Positions 1 to 5,773 of a stretch of 5,773 bases of DNA are shown here, one piece after another; within the stretch, counting starts at the first letter, position 1; each line of letters opens with the position of its first letter. The notes beneath the pieces are model-generated. The model was given only the letters and a program-made list of their open reading frames with translations, was not told the origin of the DNA and did not search any database. Origin of the DNA: CAYRIF01 sp964424205 (GTDB lineage Bacteria > Bacteroidota > Bacteroidia > Cytophagales > Cyclobacteriaceae); NCBI GenBank assembly GCA_964424205.1, contig CAYRIF010000251.1, positions 1 to 5,773 of the forward strand. Direction: 5' to 3'. A program made the position numbers and the translations under genes.

Positions 1-593
1 TCATCTGGATTGATACCCATTGCTTCTTGGAATGATTTTGGCGTATATTTTTCATCATTGAATTTGAAAGTCTCAGGCGCTATGCCCAAGTAATGATCCA
101 AAATGGCATTGGTAGTATCATACCAACTAGTCGTAAAATCCCGAGGAGCCTTTACATAATCATTTACTAGCGAATCCAAAGCACCGAATAATTCTGTATG
201 ATTATAGATGCCAGTGATAGAAAGATTCCCAGTGTAAGCTTCGTCAGGGACTAGCCCGTTTTCTCGGACCGAATTCATCACATCATGTGCTAAGCTTCCT
301 TGGCTAAATTGTGCTTTTCCTTGTCGTAAAATGTAGTTAGCGACTTTTTTTTCGTAGGTATTTCTTACCGAATACATTTCTGAAATATCAACGGCTACTC
401 CCTTTTTTCTAAATATTTCGGATTCAATAAACGAAGAAGCAGAAAAGCTCCAACAGGTACCTGTGTTTCCTTGACTCTTGATTGCGGTAGCTTGAATGTC
501 ATACACTGAGGTGAATTTATTCACTTCTTTTTTTTGTGCAACAGCTGGTGATATAATAGCAAATATAAAAAGGGTGAGTCTTAATTTTTTCAT
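1..593 (-). CDS. Secreted C1-family cysteine peptidase, aminopeptidase C / bleomycin hydrolase type (partial, 3' end outside window)
   Basis: The reading frame opens at ATG 593 and runs leftward off the window, giving 197 complete codons with no stop. Residues 1-19 form a signal peptide: basic start MKKLR, a hydrophobic core, then AVA before Q20, a typical signal peptidase I site. This suggests export to the periplasm. The papain-fold active-site start is visible as SQGNTGTCWSFS, with the oxyanion-hole Gln at 41 and the catalytic Cys at 47. It is followed by FIESE and ISEMYSVRNTY (about residues 69-79), which resemble Bacteroidota aminopeptidase C proteins (peptidase family C1B). These are usually around 400 residues, so roughly half is seen. 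The catalytic His and Asn lie in the missing half, so activity cannot be judged here. The expected role, inferred from the family, is removal of N-terminal residues from peptides. The start is supported by the signal peptide and by a promoter about 20 bases upstream. The family is fairly certain; the exact substrate is unknown. Confidence 0.88.
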   Translation of the reverse strand, partial: MKKLRLTLFIFAIISPAVAQKKEVNKFTSVYDIQATAIKSQGNTGTCWSFSASSFIESEIFRKKGVAVDISEMYSVRNTYEKKVANYILRQGKAQFSQGSLAHDVMNSVRENGLVPDEAYTGNLSITGIYNHTELFGALDSLVNDYVKAPRDFTTSWYDTTNAILDHYLGIAPETFKFNDEKYTPKSFQEAMGINPD

Positions 594-612
594 GGGTTAT
601 TTTTTTTCTACA

Positions 613-620
613 CAAATATA
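613..620 (-). promoter_or_regulatory. Bacteroidota-type promoter -7 box for the C1 peptidase
   Basis: On the minus strand this reads TATATTTG, a full match to the TAnnTTTG -7 consensus of Bacteroidota sigma-ABfr promoters. A TGTG lies 19 bases upstream at the expected -33 position, one base away from the usual TTTG. Transcription would begin near 606, giving a short A-rich leader of about 13 bases before ATG 593 and no Shine-Dalgarno sequence, which is normal in this phylum. The match is seen in the sequence; the start site is inferred. Confidence 0.6.
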
Positions 621-692
621 CTAAAACTGGAGGTTATATCACATGCTAATATTCAATGACGAGTATTGATTAAGTGAAGATTATATTGTCAC

Positions 693-740
693 TCATCGAT
701 GATTTAAGTAAATTCAACTAGTTGATATGATTAATATGAT
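693..740. repeat. Cluster of short palindromes and a tandem repeat in a divergent intergenic region
   Basis: Three short symmetric or repeated elements lie in the 195-base gap between the divergent peptidase and STAS-like genes. TCATCGATGA at 693-702 is a perfect 10-base palindrome. TCAACTAGTTGA at 714-725 is a perfect 12-base palindrome. ATATGAT occurs at 725-731 and again at 734-740, a 9-base period. They could be operator sites for a dimeric regulator of one or both genes. Short palindromes are also expected by chance in AT-rich DNA, so function is only a possibility. Confidence 0.3.
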
Positions 741-760
741 ACTTTTTATTGTAAAAAAAC

Positions 761-767
761 TATTTTG
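761..767 (+). promoter_or_regulatory. Weak candidate -7 element for the STAS-like gene
   Basis: TATTTTG lies 21 bases before ATG 789. It resembles TAnnTTTG but is one base short in the spacer, and no good TTG sits at the expected -33 distance. It is the best placed candidate on the plus strand in this gap. TACTTTTT at 740-747 is an alternative that lacks the final G. This is a weak call. Confidence 0.2.
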
Positions 768-788
768 CAGCGTATTAACTATTGATTG

Positions 789-1184
789 ATGCATCAAGAA
801 GTACTTTTTAAGAATAGCATAGGCTCACTGTTTGCCATACAAGATAATTTTCTTTATTTAAAGTATGCGGAAAATATTGAACTTCAAAAGAGTGATTATG
901 AGATTTTCATCCTTTATTTTTCGGAATACGCTGCGGAACATGGAAAGTTTGCACTAATTGTTGAAATCCCCGATACCACATCATATAATAAGGACACGTT
1001 AAAATTCATAACAGAAAGACAATACCAAGGAAAACTAGCCAATGCAATCGCTCTTGTAGGAAAGGCAAATAGAGGTGGTGATGATTTGGTACGGTATCTG
1101 GCGCATTTAGAAAATGTCACACCAACTAAGGTGTTCCCCTCATTTATTAAAGCCTTTCAATGGCTTCAACAATATGTAGCATAG
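789..1184 (+). CDS. Small SpoIIAA/STAS-like domain protein of unknown function
   Basis: This 131-residue protein has no signal peptide or membrane segment and is probably cytoplasmic. The pattern is that of the small SpoIIAA/STAS-like proteins common in Bacteroidota: an N-terminal strand pair (LFAIQDNFLYLKYAENIEL), a helix, a central strand FALIVEIPD at about residues 54-62, a helix around KFITERQYQ, a strand ANAIALVGK at about 85-93, and a C-terminal PTKVFPSFIKAFQWLQQY. In relatives of this kind the last segment also reads P-x-K-x-F followed by an A-x-x-W-L helix. No catalytic residues are evident and no phosphorylatable Ser of classic SpoIIAA can be assigned. A TTG codon directly precedes the ATG at 786; the ATG is preferred. 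The gene stands alone, divergent from the peptidase and convergent with the M48 protease. The family assignment is from memory of the pattern and is moderate; the role is unknown. Confidence 0.72.
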   Translation: MHQEVLFKNSIGSLFAIQDNFLYLKYAENIELQKSDYEIFILYFSEYAAEHGKFALIVEIPDTTSYNKDTLKFITERQYQGKLANAIALVGKANRGGDDLVRYLAHLENVTPTKVFPSFIKAFQWLQQYVA

Positions 1185-1198
1185 TAGTCGCCAAGGTA

Positions 1199-2632
1199 TT
1201 ATTTAGAAACTACTTTGATTAACATTCCTTTTTTTACTTGGTCATTTAGCCGCATGCCATTGATAAGCGATAACTCTTCAAATTTTTCCCGTGGCATTTT
1301 GAAATATTGAAACGCCTGCGATAATGTACTGTTTCTTGGAACAGTTTTGATTCTAATCCTGTCAGGTTTGATATTGATAATTCGTTGGTCGGTCAGCCTT
1401 CTAAAGTTTTTCATGGTATTCAGGAAGTAAGGCAACCTACTTTGAAAATCCGCAGCACCAGCCACCCCAAAAAACTTATATATCATAGTGCCGTCTTTAA
1501 TCAGATAGCTCAAAAATTTAACCCCTTTTCCTTGTTGCGCTACAAGTGCGATAGCAGGAAAACCATTTACAGTTACGTTTTGAGATTCAAGAATCTGCAC
1601 GGAATCCAGTTTCGAAATAGCATTGGCAGCCTCTTGCAGCGTTTTTTCCTGGGCTAATGTGAAAATCATTACTGCCTTCTGGTCTTTTGGAAAAATTTGT
1701 AGCTGCTGTGGCGAATTTACTGTTTGCCAATCTACAGGCACAGGGAATTTGAATTTCAACCCGGGATGATAAAAAGTATTTTCTTCAACAAATCCTTGTT
1801 GCGGATCTTCACCATAGATTAATCCATCGATCATTCTCAAGTATTTGTTTCTATTGACTTGTAGCTTACTCACATCCATATTTTGTTGCCATTTAGCAGC
1901 CATTTGACTTACTTTTCGGAAACGATCCGCTGGATCAGGGTGGGTTGACATAAAGGTTGGTACCGTACTGCCACTGTTCACTTGCATTCTTTTTAGCGTT
2001 TTGAAAAAGTTTGCCATGTGCTTTGCATCATAGTTAATTTTGGTTGAATACTCCACACCAAGTTTATCAGCCTCACTTTCATGTGCCCTGCTAAAGGATA
2101 GGAACATCATGCCAATACTTTGCTGTATGGCTTGTGCATTTTGTCTTACCCCTTCAGATAAAACCATGCCTCCAATGAAGACCGCTTTTCCCAGTATTTG
2201 TCCAGTTTGTTGCCTCGCGCCATGCCGGGCAGTGACGTGACCAATTTCATGTCCAAGAACACCTGCAAATTCCGCTTCATTGTTAAAGTGAGCCATGATG
2301 CCTCTTGTAAAGTACACGTAACCTCCTGGCACAGCAAATGCATTGACCACAGGAGAGTCTAACACTCTAAATTTAAAATCTAAATGCGGACGATGTGAAA
2401 TAGCCACCATTTTTTTACCCTTTTCATTAATAAATTTTTGTAAGGTAGAATCATTATACAATCCAAAGTAAGCGATAACACCAGGGTCAGATTGTTTTCC
2501 CAATGCAAGTTCTTTTTGCTCTGACATGAGCATAATTTCTTTTTTACCTGTTACTGGGTTTACAGCACATGAGTCGAGCATAAACACAACTACAACAGTT
2601 GCTAGTAATGAGAAAATATTGAATTGTTTCAT
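1199..2632 (-). CDS. M48-family zinc metalloprotease lipoprotein (BepA/LoiP-like) with C-terminal LysM-like segment
   Basis: This is a complete 477-residue protein. Its N-terminus has a hydrophobic stretch ending in the lipobox LDSC (Cys22), so it should be a lipoprotein facing the periplasm or on the outer membrane. Next comes the NPVTGKKE...LMSEQKELALG stretch typical of M48 lipoproteins. The zinc site is HEIGH at 128-132, with the third ligand Glu185 in the HESEADKLG motif. STHPDP places His231 where E. coli BepA has its regulatory His246. Residues about 290-415 form a separate domain of FKFPVPVDW type, and 427-477 (VPRNSTLSQAF...INGM...KKGMLIKVV) look LysM-like. By family, it cleaves or helps quality-control misfolded outer-membrane proteins; the substrate here is inferred. 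It lies 155 bases downstream of tamL on the same strand, which fits an envelope role. All catalytic residues are present. ATG 2632 is supported by the signal peptide. Confidence 0.93.
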   Translation of the reverse strand: MKQFNIFSLLATVVVVFMLDSCAVNPVTGKKEIMLMSEQKELALGKQSDPGVIAYFGLYNDSTLQKFINEKGKKMVAISHRPHLDFKFRVLDSPVVNAFAVPGGYVYFTRGIMAHFNNEAEFAGVLGHEIGHVTARHGARQQTGQILGKAVFIGGMVLSEGVRQNAQAIQQSIGMMFLSFSRAHESEADKLGVEYSTKINYDAKHMANFFKTLKRMQVNSGSTVPTFMSTHPDPADRFRKVSQMAAKWQQNMDVSKLQVNRNKYLRMIDGLIYGEDPQQGFVEENTFYHPGLKFKFPVPVDWQTVNSPQQLQIFPKDQKAVMIFTLAQEKTLQEAANAISKLDSVQILESQNVTVNGFPAIALVAQQGKGVKFLSYLIKDGTMIYKFFGVAGAADFQSRLPYFLNTMKNFRRLTDQRIINIKPDRIRIKTVPRNSTLSQAFQYFKMPREKFEELSLINGMRLNDQVKKGMLIKVVSK

Positions 2633-2692
2633 GTGTATATGGTTTTATTGTTATTCATGGCACCTGCTAAAGTGGTTAGTTTTCATTTTGCA

Positions 2693-2700
2693 CTAATGTA
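2693..2700 (-). promoter_or_regulatory. Candidate -7 element for the M48 protease gene
   Basis: On the minus strand this reads TACATTAG, one base off TAnnTTTG, about 60 bases upstream of ATG 2632. A clear -33 TTG at the right spacing is missing; only a T-rich run is present there. If real, it would let the protease be transcribed independently of tamL. Confidence 0.3.
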
Positions 2701-2748
2701 CTGTTTTGTAAAAGATTTTTAAAATCCTAGGATGCTTTTTCTATTAAA

Positions 2749-2767
2749 TTGGCAAATACCTCGCCAA
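2749..2767 (-). terminator. Weak possible terminator after tamL
   Basis: On the minus strand a 5-bp stem TTGGC/GCCAA with a 9-base loop begins 21 bases after the tamL stop and is followed by TTTAATAG. The stem is short and the T tract is interrupted, so termination would be partial at best, and read-through into the M48 gene remains possible. Confidence 0.22.
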
Positions 2768-2787
2768 AAAATAAAAATATTCAAGTA

Positions 2788-5193
2788 CTAAAAAGGAAAT
2801 CCAATGCCTAGGTTAAAAACAAATGGTTCCTCTGCATGATATAATGAATTTTTATAATTCTTTGACAATGCAAATCTAGCACCTTGCGGTCTAGCGGGAT
2901 CCACTAGTTTAAAGGCACCATCAAACCGTAATATCAGAAAAGAAAAATCAAAACGAAGACCAAAACCACCACCAACAGCAATCTCTTTATAAAATCTATT
3001 TTTGTCAAAATTACCACCCACCCTGTCGCTTTGCTTATCAAACGTCCAAACATTACCAGCATCGAGGAATAGTGCCCCATCTACAAAACCAAATAGATTC
3101 CTTCGTAATTCTACACTTGCCTGCATTAGTATTTCTCCAAACTGCTCAATACGTACGTCATAGTTATTATCCTCGTTGAGATGGGTATAAGAACCTGGTC
3201 CCAATCTTCTAGGACGCCAGGCACGAATGCCGCTACTACCCCCTGCAAAAAAGTATTTTTCATAGGGCAGTACGTTCGTATTTCCGTAAGGTTTAGCAAC
3301 ACCAACATTGAGTCGATATGCCAAAGTAGTAATACGAGAAACGGGAAGTGTACGCCTGAAATCAAAGTTGAATTTAAGGTATTGGTAGTACTGTTGGTCA
3401 TTAAAAATTTTATCTAAAACTGGAGCTTTTAGAAGTGTCAGCGTCGTGCCGCCACTTTCTGCAAATATTTTCAAAAATGCTGCTTTACTATTTTGCTCGC
3501 CGTATTTATTAAAGTTAATGTTAGTAAGCAATGAAATGCTGCTGACTACCGAAGGCTCAAATGATCTGAATAAATTACTTCCTTGCAACCTTCTTTGGTC
3601 TAGTTCTGTTTGGAAAGATTCACTAACACTACTGTTAATAATGGAGATTTCGTCTAGCGTAAATATGAATTTTTTGTTGTTTGCTTGCCACTGGTACGCC
3701 ATAGAGCCACTGATGTTATTTCTAGTATAGTCTGCTCTTTTTACATAGTTGTCACCAATGGTTATTTTTGTTTTCGGATTGATCGTCCCTAATTTAGACC
3801 TTAATTTATAACCAAAGGGGACTATAAATTGAGGAAACGTTAGGGAAAAGTTAGCACTTATTTGCTGACTCTTGTCTATTTCCTTTTCAGCAGTTCCGCC
3901 TACAGGCAGTCCCTCAACACCGAGTCTTCCGTTAAATTCTAGAATTTCTAACCCGCCGAAAATATTCCTATTTTTAAAGGAAGCATTATAAAAGGGTCCC
4001 GGAAATCCTTGCGTAACATTTACACCTAAACCAAATTCATGTGACATTTCAAATTTTTTCAGTGGACTTGCGAAAATACGTACGTCCATCTTATTTCCTG
4101 TGGTGTCATAATTGACGGTAACCAATCTAAAAATGTCAAGGTTGGCAAGTTGGCGCTGTGTGTCGAACACATTTTTACGACTATAATACCTGCCTGGATA
4201 AATAAATAATTTACTGTCTAGTACTCTTTTTGAAAAACGCTTTTTGTAATATTCATACGTTATTTCATTAAATTGTTGCTTGGAACGGTCATTTTTAAGC
4301 AAAGTGATATTCGCATCGGTTCTAAATATAACAGAATCTATGTAGAATTTTTTATGTGCTAGTTTTCCTTGCGGTGTGTTAACAATGGTTTTTATATTGG
4401 CAAAATTCTTCCTTTCCAAGGTGTCAACTTCAAAAACAATGTACTGCTTGTTGAAATCATAATAGCCGCTATTTTTGAGTAGGTCATATATTCTTTCTCG
4501 CTCTTCGGTAATCAAATTTTGATCATAATTCTTGCCGGTTTTTAATAAACTCTTCTTTTGAATAATTGACAGTATTGCTGAATCTGTCGTTTGATAGGTA
4601 ATTTTTTCTAGTTGGTGCGCAATTCCCTTTTCTAATGTATATGTGAGGTATGCTTTTCGTTTTTTTATTTTTAACTCATGAAACGTTTTAGCATGAAAAT
4701 ACCCTTTTGAATATAAGTATTTTTTAAATTGTTGCGTGGTTTCATTTGTAATTACACTATCATATACTGTTAGTGGTTCGCCAGAGCGCATCCGCCAGTT
4801 ACCCTCGGATAATTTTTTGTCCTTTTTCTTTTGCTTTGCCAACATTTTGGTCGTGAGGTTATTGACTTTTTTTCGATTGTCAACATGCTGGGCAATTTTT
4901 GCTTCGTACTTTTTGGTGATTTTTATTCGTTGTTGTCGGATTTTACTGGTATCATAATTCTTTAATCCCCATTGATATAACCAGACATACGACACGGGAA
5001 ATCGTATATTTGGCTTTTGCCGGTACAACACCTCTAAATCTTCACTGTCCAATCCTTTTGAACCCTTGATTTTTTGTTTAATAAGTAAGTATTCACCATC
5101 TTTCAGGTATCGTGTGCTGTTGCAACCCAATAGTATACTGAATGCTGCAAAAAATAATAAGTAACGTATGGACTTCAAACCTGAATTAATCAA
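2788..5193 (-). CDS. tamL: TamL, lipidated TamA-like Omp85 outer-membrane assembly protein
   Basis: This is a complete 801-residue protein. A signal peptide ends in the lipobox LLGC (Cys24), followed by NSTRYLKDGEYLL, a start typical of Bacteroidota TamL. Residues 84-130 are strongly basic and probably helical. POTRA-like repeats follow at roughly 146-202, 205-260 and 283-378, the last containing the NVFDTQRQLANLDIF helix typical of a final POTRA. The Omp85 barrel runs from about 390 to the end. It includes GSSGIRAWRPRRLGPGSY (IRAW at 656-659, the L6-loop position where BamA has VRGF/Y), FLDAGNVW, and a C-terminal strand ending in Phe. By family it acts in the outer membrane, inserting or exporting proteins, usually with a TamB-like partner; no tamB is in this window. 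An in-frame TAG at 5200-5202 bounds the start. No ATG occurs before residue 117, so it must start at TTG 5193 or TTG 5178 (19-residue signal). The shorter form would leave a 14-base gap to the divergent gene. Confidence 0.92.
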   Translation of the reverse strand: MINSGLKSIRYLLFFAAFSILLGCNSTRYLKDGEYLLIKQKIKGSKGLDSEDLEVLYRQKPNIRFPVSYVWLYQWGLKNYDTSKIRQQRIKITKKYEAKIAQHVDNRKKVNNLTTKMLAKQKKKDKKLSEGNWRMRSGEPLTVYDSVITNETTQQFKKYLYSKGYFHAKTFHELKIKKRKAYLTYTLEKGIAHQLEKITYQTTDSAILSIIQKKSLLKTGKNYDQNLITEERERIYDLLKNSGYYDFNKQYIVFEVDTLERKNFANIKTIVNTPQGKLAHKKFYIDSVIFRTDANITLLKNDRSKQQFNEITYEYYKKRFSKRVLDSKLFIYPGRYYSRKNVFDTQRQLANLDIFRLVTVNYDTTGNKMDVRIFASPLKKFEMSHEFGLGVNVTQGFPGPFYNASFKNRNIFGGLEILEFNGRLGVEGLPVGGTAEKEIDKSQQISANFSLTFPQFIVPFGYKLRSKLGTINPKTKITIGDNYVKRADYTRNNISGSMAYQWQANNKKFIFTLDEISIINSSVSESFQTELDQRRLQGSNLFRSFEPSVVSSISLLTNINFNKYGEQNSKAAFLKIFAESGGTTLTLLKAPVLDKIFNDQQYYQYLKFNFDFRRTLPVSRITTLAYRLNVGVAKPYGNTNVLPYEKYFFAGGSSGIRAWRPRRLGPGSYTHLNEDNNYDVRIEQFGEILMQASVELRRNLFGFVDGALFLDAGNVWTFDKQSDRVGGNFDKNRFYKEIAVGGGFGLRFDFSFLILRFDGAFKLVDPARPQGARFALSKNYKNSLYHAEEPFVFNLGIGFPF

Positions 5194-5773
5194 TGATTTC
5201 TAATAAAAGCATAAAATACATCAAATCTTTACAATTAAAGAAATATAGGAAACAAGAAAAACAATTTTTAGTAGAGGGAACAAAAAGTGTGCTGGAGGTA
5301 TTGGCTTCTGATTATGAAATTGTAACCCTACTAGCTACGAAGGACTTCTTTATACAAAACGACATTCCTTCAGGTACAAATGGGTTTGAAACTCACACAG
5401 TAACGGAAAACCTACTCTCCTCAGTTAGTAATTTTAAGTCCAATAAGACGGCATTAGCTGTTGTGAAAATGCAAGAGCGCAATAACATTACGTTTAATGC
5501 TAATGAGTGGGTGCTGGCATTGGATGATATCAATGATCCTGGGAATTTAGGAACAATCATACGTATTGCAGACTGGTATGGTATTCATAAAATCCTATGT
5601 TCTAGGCATACCGCAGAACTATACAATCCTAAAGTTATTGCTGCTAGTATGGGCTCATTCACAAGAGTCTCACTCTACTATGAAGACATGTATAGTTCTT
5701 TGAGTCATTGTAAATTAACTATTTATGGAACATTACTCCAAGGTAAAAATGTGCATAAGATGAAATTCAAAGA
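5193..5773 (+). CDS. TrmH/SpoU-family RNA 2'-O-methyltransferase (partial, 3' end outside window)
   Basis: 193 complete codons are visible before the window ends. The N-terminus (IKYIKSLQLKKYRKQEKQFLVEG) is the usual opening of TrmH-family methyltransferases and supports ATG 5193. Residues about 22-92 form the small substrate-binding domain. The SPOUT catalytic domain then begins: LALDDINDPGNLGTIIRIA at 108-126 is motif 1, with Asn118 and the conserved Arg124, and AASMGSFTRV at 150-159 is motif 2. Motif 3, part of the knotted S-adenosylmethionine site, lies beyond the edge. By family it methylates a ribose 2'-OH in rRNA or tRNA in the cytoplasm; the target nucleotide cannot be read from the sequence. 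Family length is usually about 240-270 residues, so around 70% is present. The start codon abuts the divergent tamL start. I see no clear promoter upstream within the tamL coding region. Confidence 0.92.
   Translation, partial: MISNKSIKYIKSLQLKKYRKQEKQFLVEGTKSVLEVLASDYEIVTLLATKDFFIQNDIPSGTNGFETHTVTENLLSSVSNFKSNKTALAVVKMQERNNITFNANEWVLALDDINDPGNLGTIIRIADWYGIHKILCSRHTAELYNPKVIAASMGSFTRVSLYYEDMYSSLSHCKLTIYGTLLQGKNVHKMKFK

Noticed and set aside
786..788. TTG as the start of the STAS-like protein
   Set aside because: The ATG immediately follows at 789 and is the more usual start; the difference is one residue.
1183..1214. Inverted repeat AGTAGT...ACTACT spanning the convergent gene ends, considered as a bidirectional terminator
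   Set aside because: The stem is only six AT-rich pairs with a 20-base loop and no T tract on either side, and it overlaps both coding ends.
1385..2343. Open frames of 65-90 codons within the M48 gene on both strands
   Set aside because: The catalytic M48 frame fully explains the region, and the alternatives show no recognisable protein pattern.
2714..2733. Overlapping palindromes GATTTTTAAAATC and ATCCTAGGAT between tamL and the M48 gene
   Set aside because: They are short, AT-rich, compete for the same bases, lack a T tract, and match no operator I know.
3126..3730. Open frames of 78-94 codons on both strands inside tamL
   Set aside because: They are shadows of the tamL frame. Their translations are rich in unlikely residue mixtures, show no domain, and have no start signals.
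5100..5192. A promoter for the methyltransferase inside the tamL 5' region
   Set aside because: No sequence close to TAnnTTTG with a spaced TTG was found there on the plus strand, so no site is called.

Overview
The window looks like ordinary core-genome DNA from an AT-rich member of the Bacteroidota, probably a Cytophagales-type organism. The phylum call rests on four things seen in the sequence: a lipidated TamA homologue (TamL, an Omp85 form typical of Bacteroidota), a Bacteroidota-style secreted aminopeptidase C, a TAnnTTTG-type promoter box, and the lack of clear Shine-Dalgarno sequences. The order-level guess is weaker. I see no mobile element, tRNA, rRNA, CRISPR array or phage gene.

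Layout: (1) Bases 1-593, minus strand, hold the N-terminal half of a secreted C1-family cysteine peptidase (aminopeptidase C/bleomycin hydrolase type), cut by the window edge. (2) Bases 594-788 are a 195-base divergent intergenic region with a good promoter for the peptidase and several short palindromes and repeats. (3) Bases 789-1184, plus strand, encode a small cytoplasmic protein resembling the SpoIIAA/STAS-like family. (4) Bases 1199-2632, minus strand, encode a lipoprotein M48 zinc metalloprotease with a LysM-like C-terminus; it converges on the small gene with only 14 bases between stop codons. (5) Bases 2788-5193, minus strand, encode TamL, an outer-membrane Omp85 lipoprotein. (6) Bases 5193-5773, plus strand, hold the first 193 residues of a TrmH/SpoU-family RNA methyltransferase, cut by the right edge.

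The two large minus-strand genes fit a cell-envelope theme: TamL is an Omp85 translocation/assembly protein, and M48 lipoproteins of the BepA/LoiP group act in outer-membrane protein quality control in other bacteria. They are co-directional but separated by 155 bases, so co-transcription is possible but unproven. The most unusual feature is the tamL/methyltransferase junction. The longest tamL reading starts at a TTG that shares one base with the divergent gene's ATG, no ATG start is available for tamL, and any promoter for either gene must lie largely inside the other. I found no convincing new biological system; the findings are local oddities worth checking.
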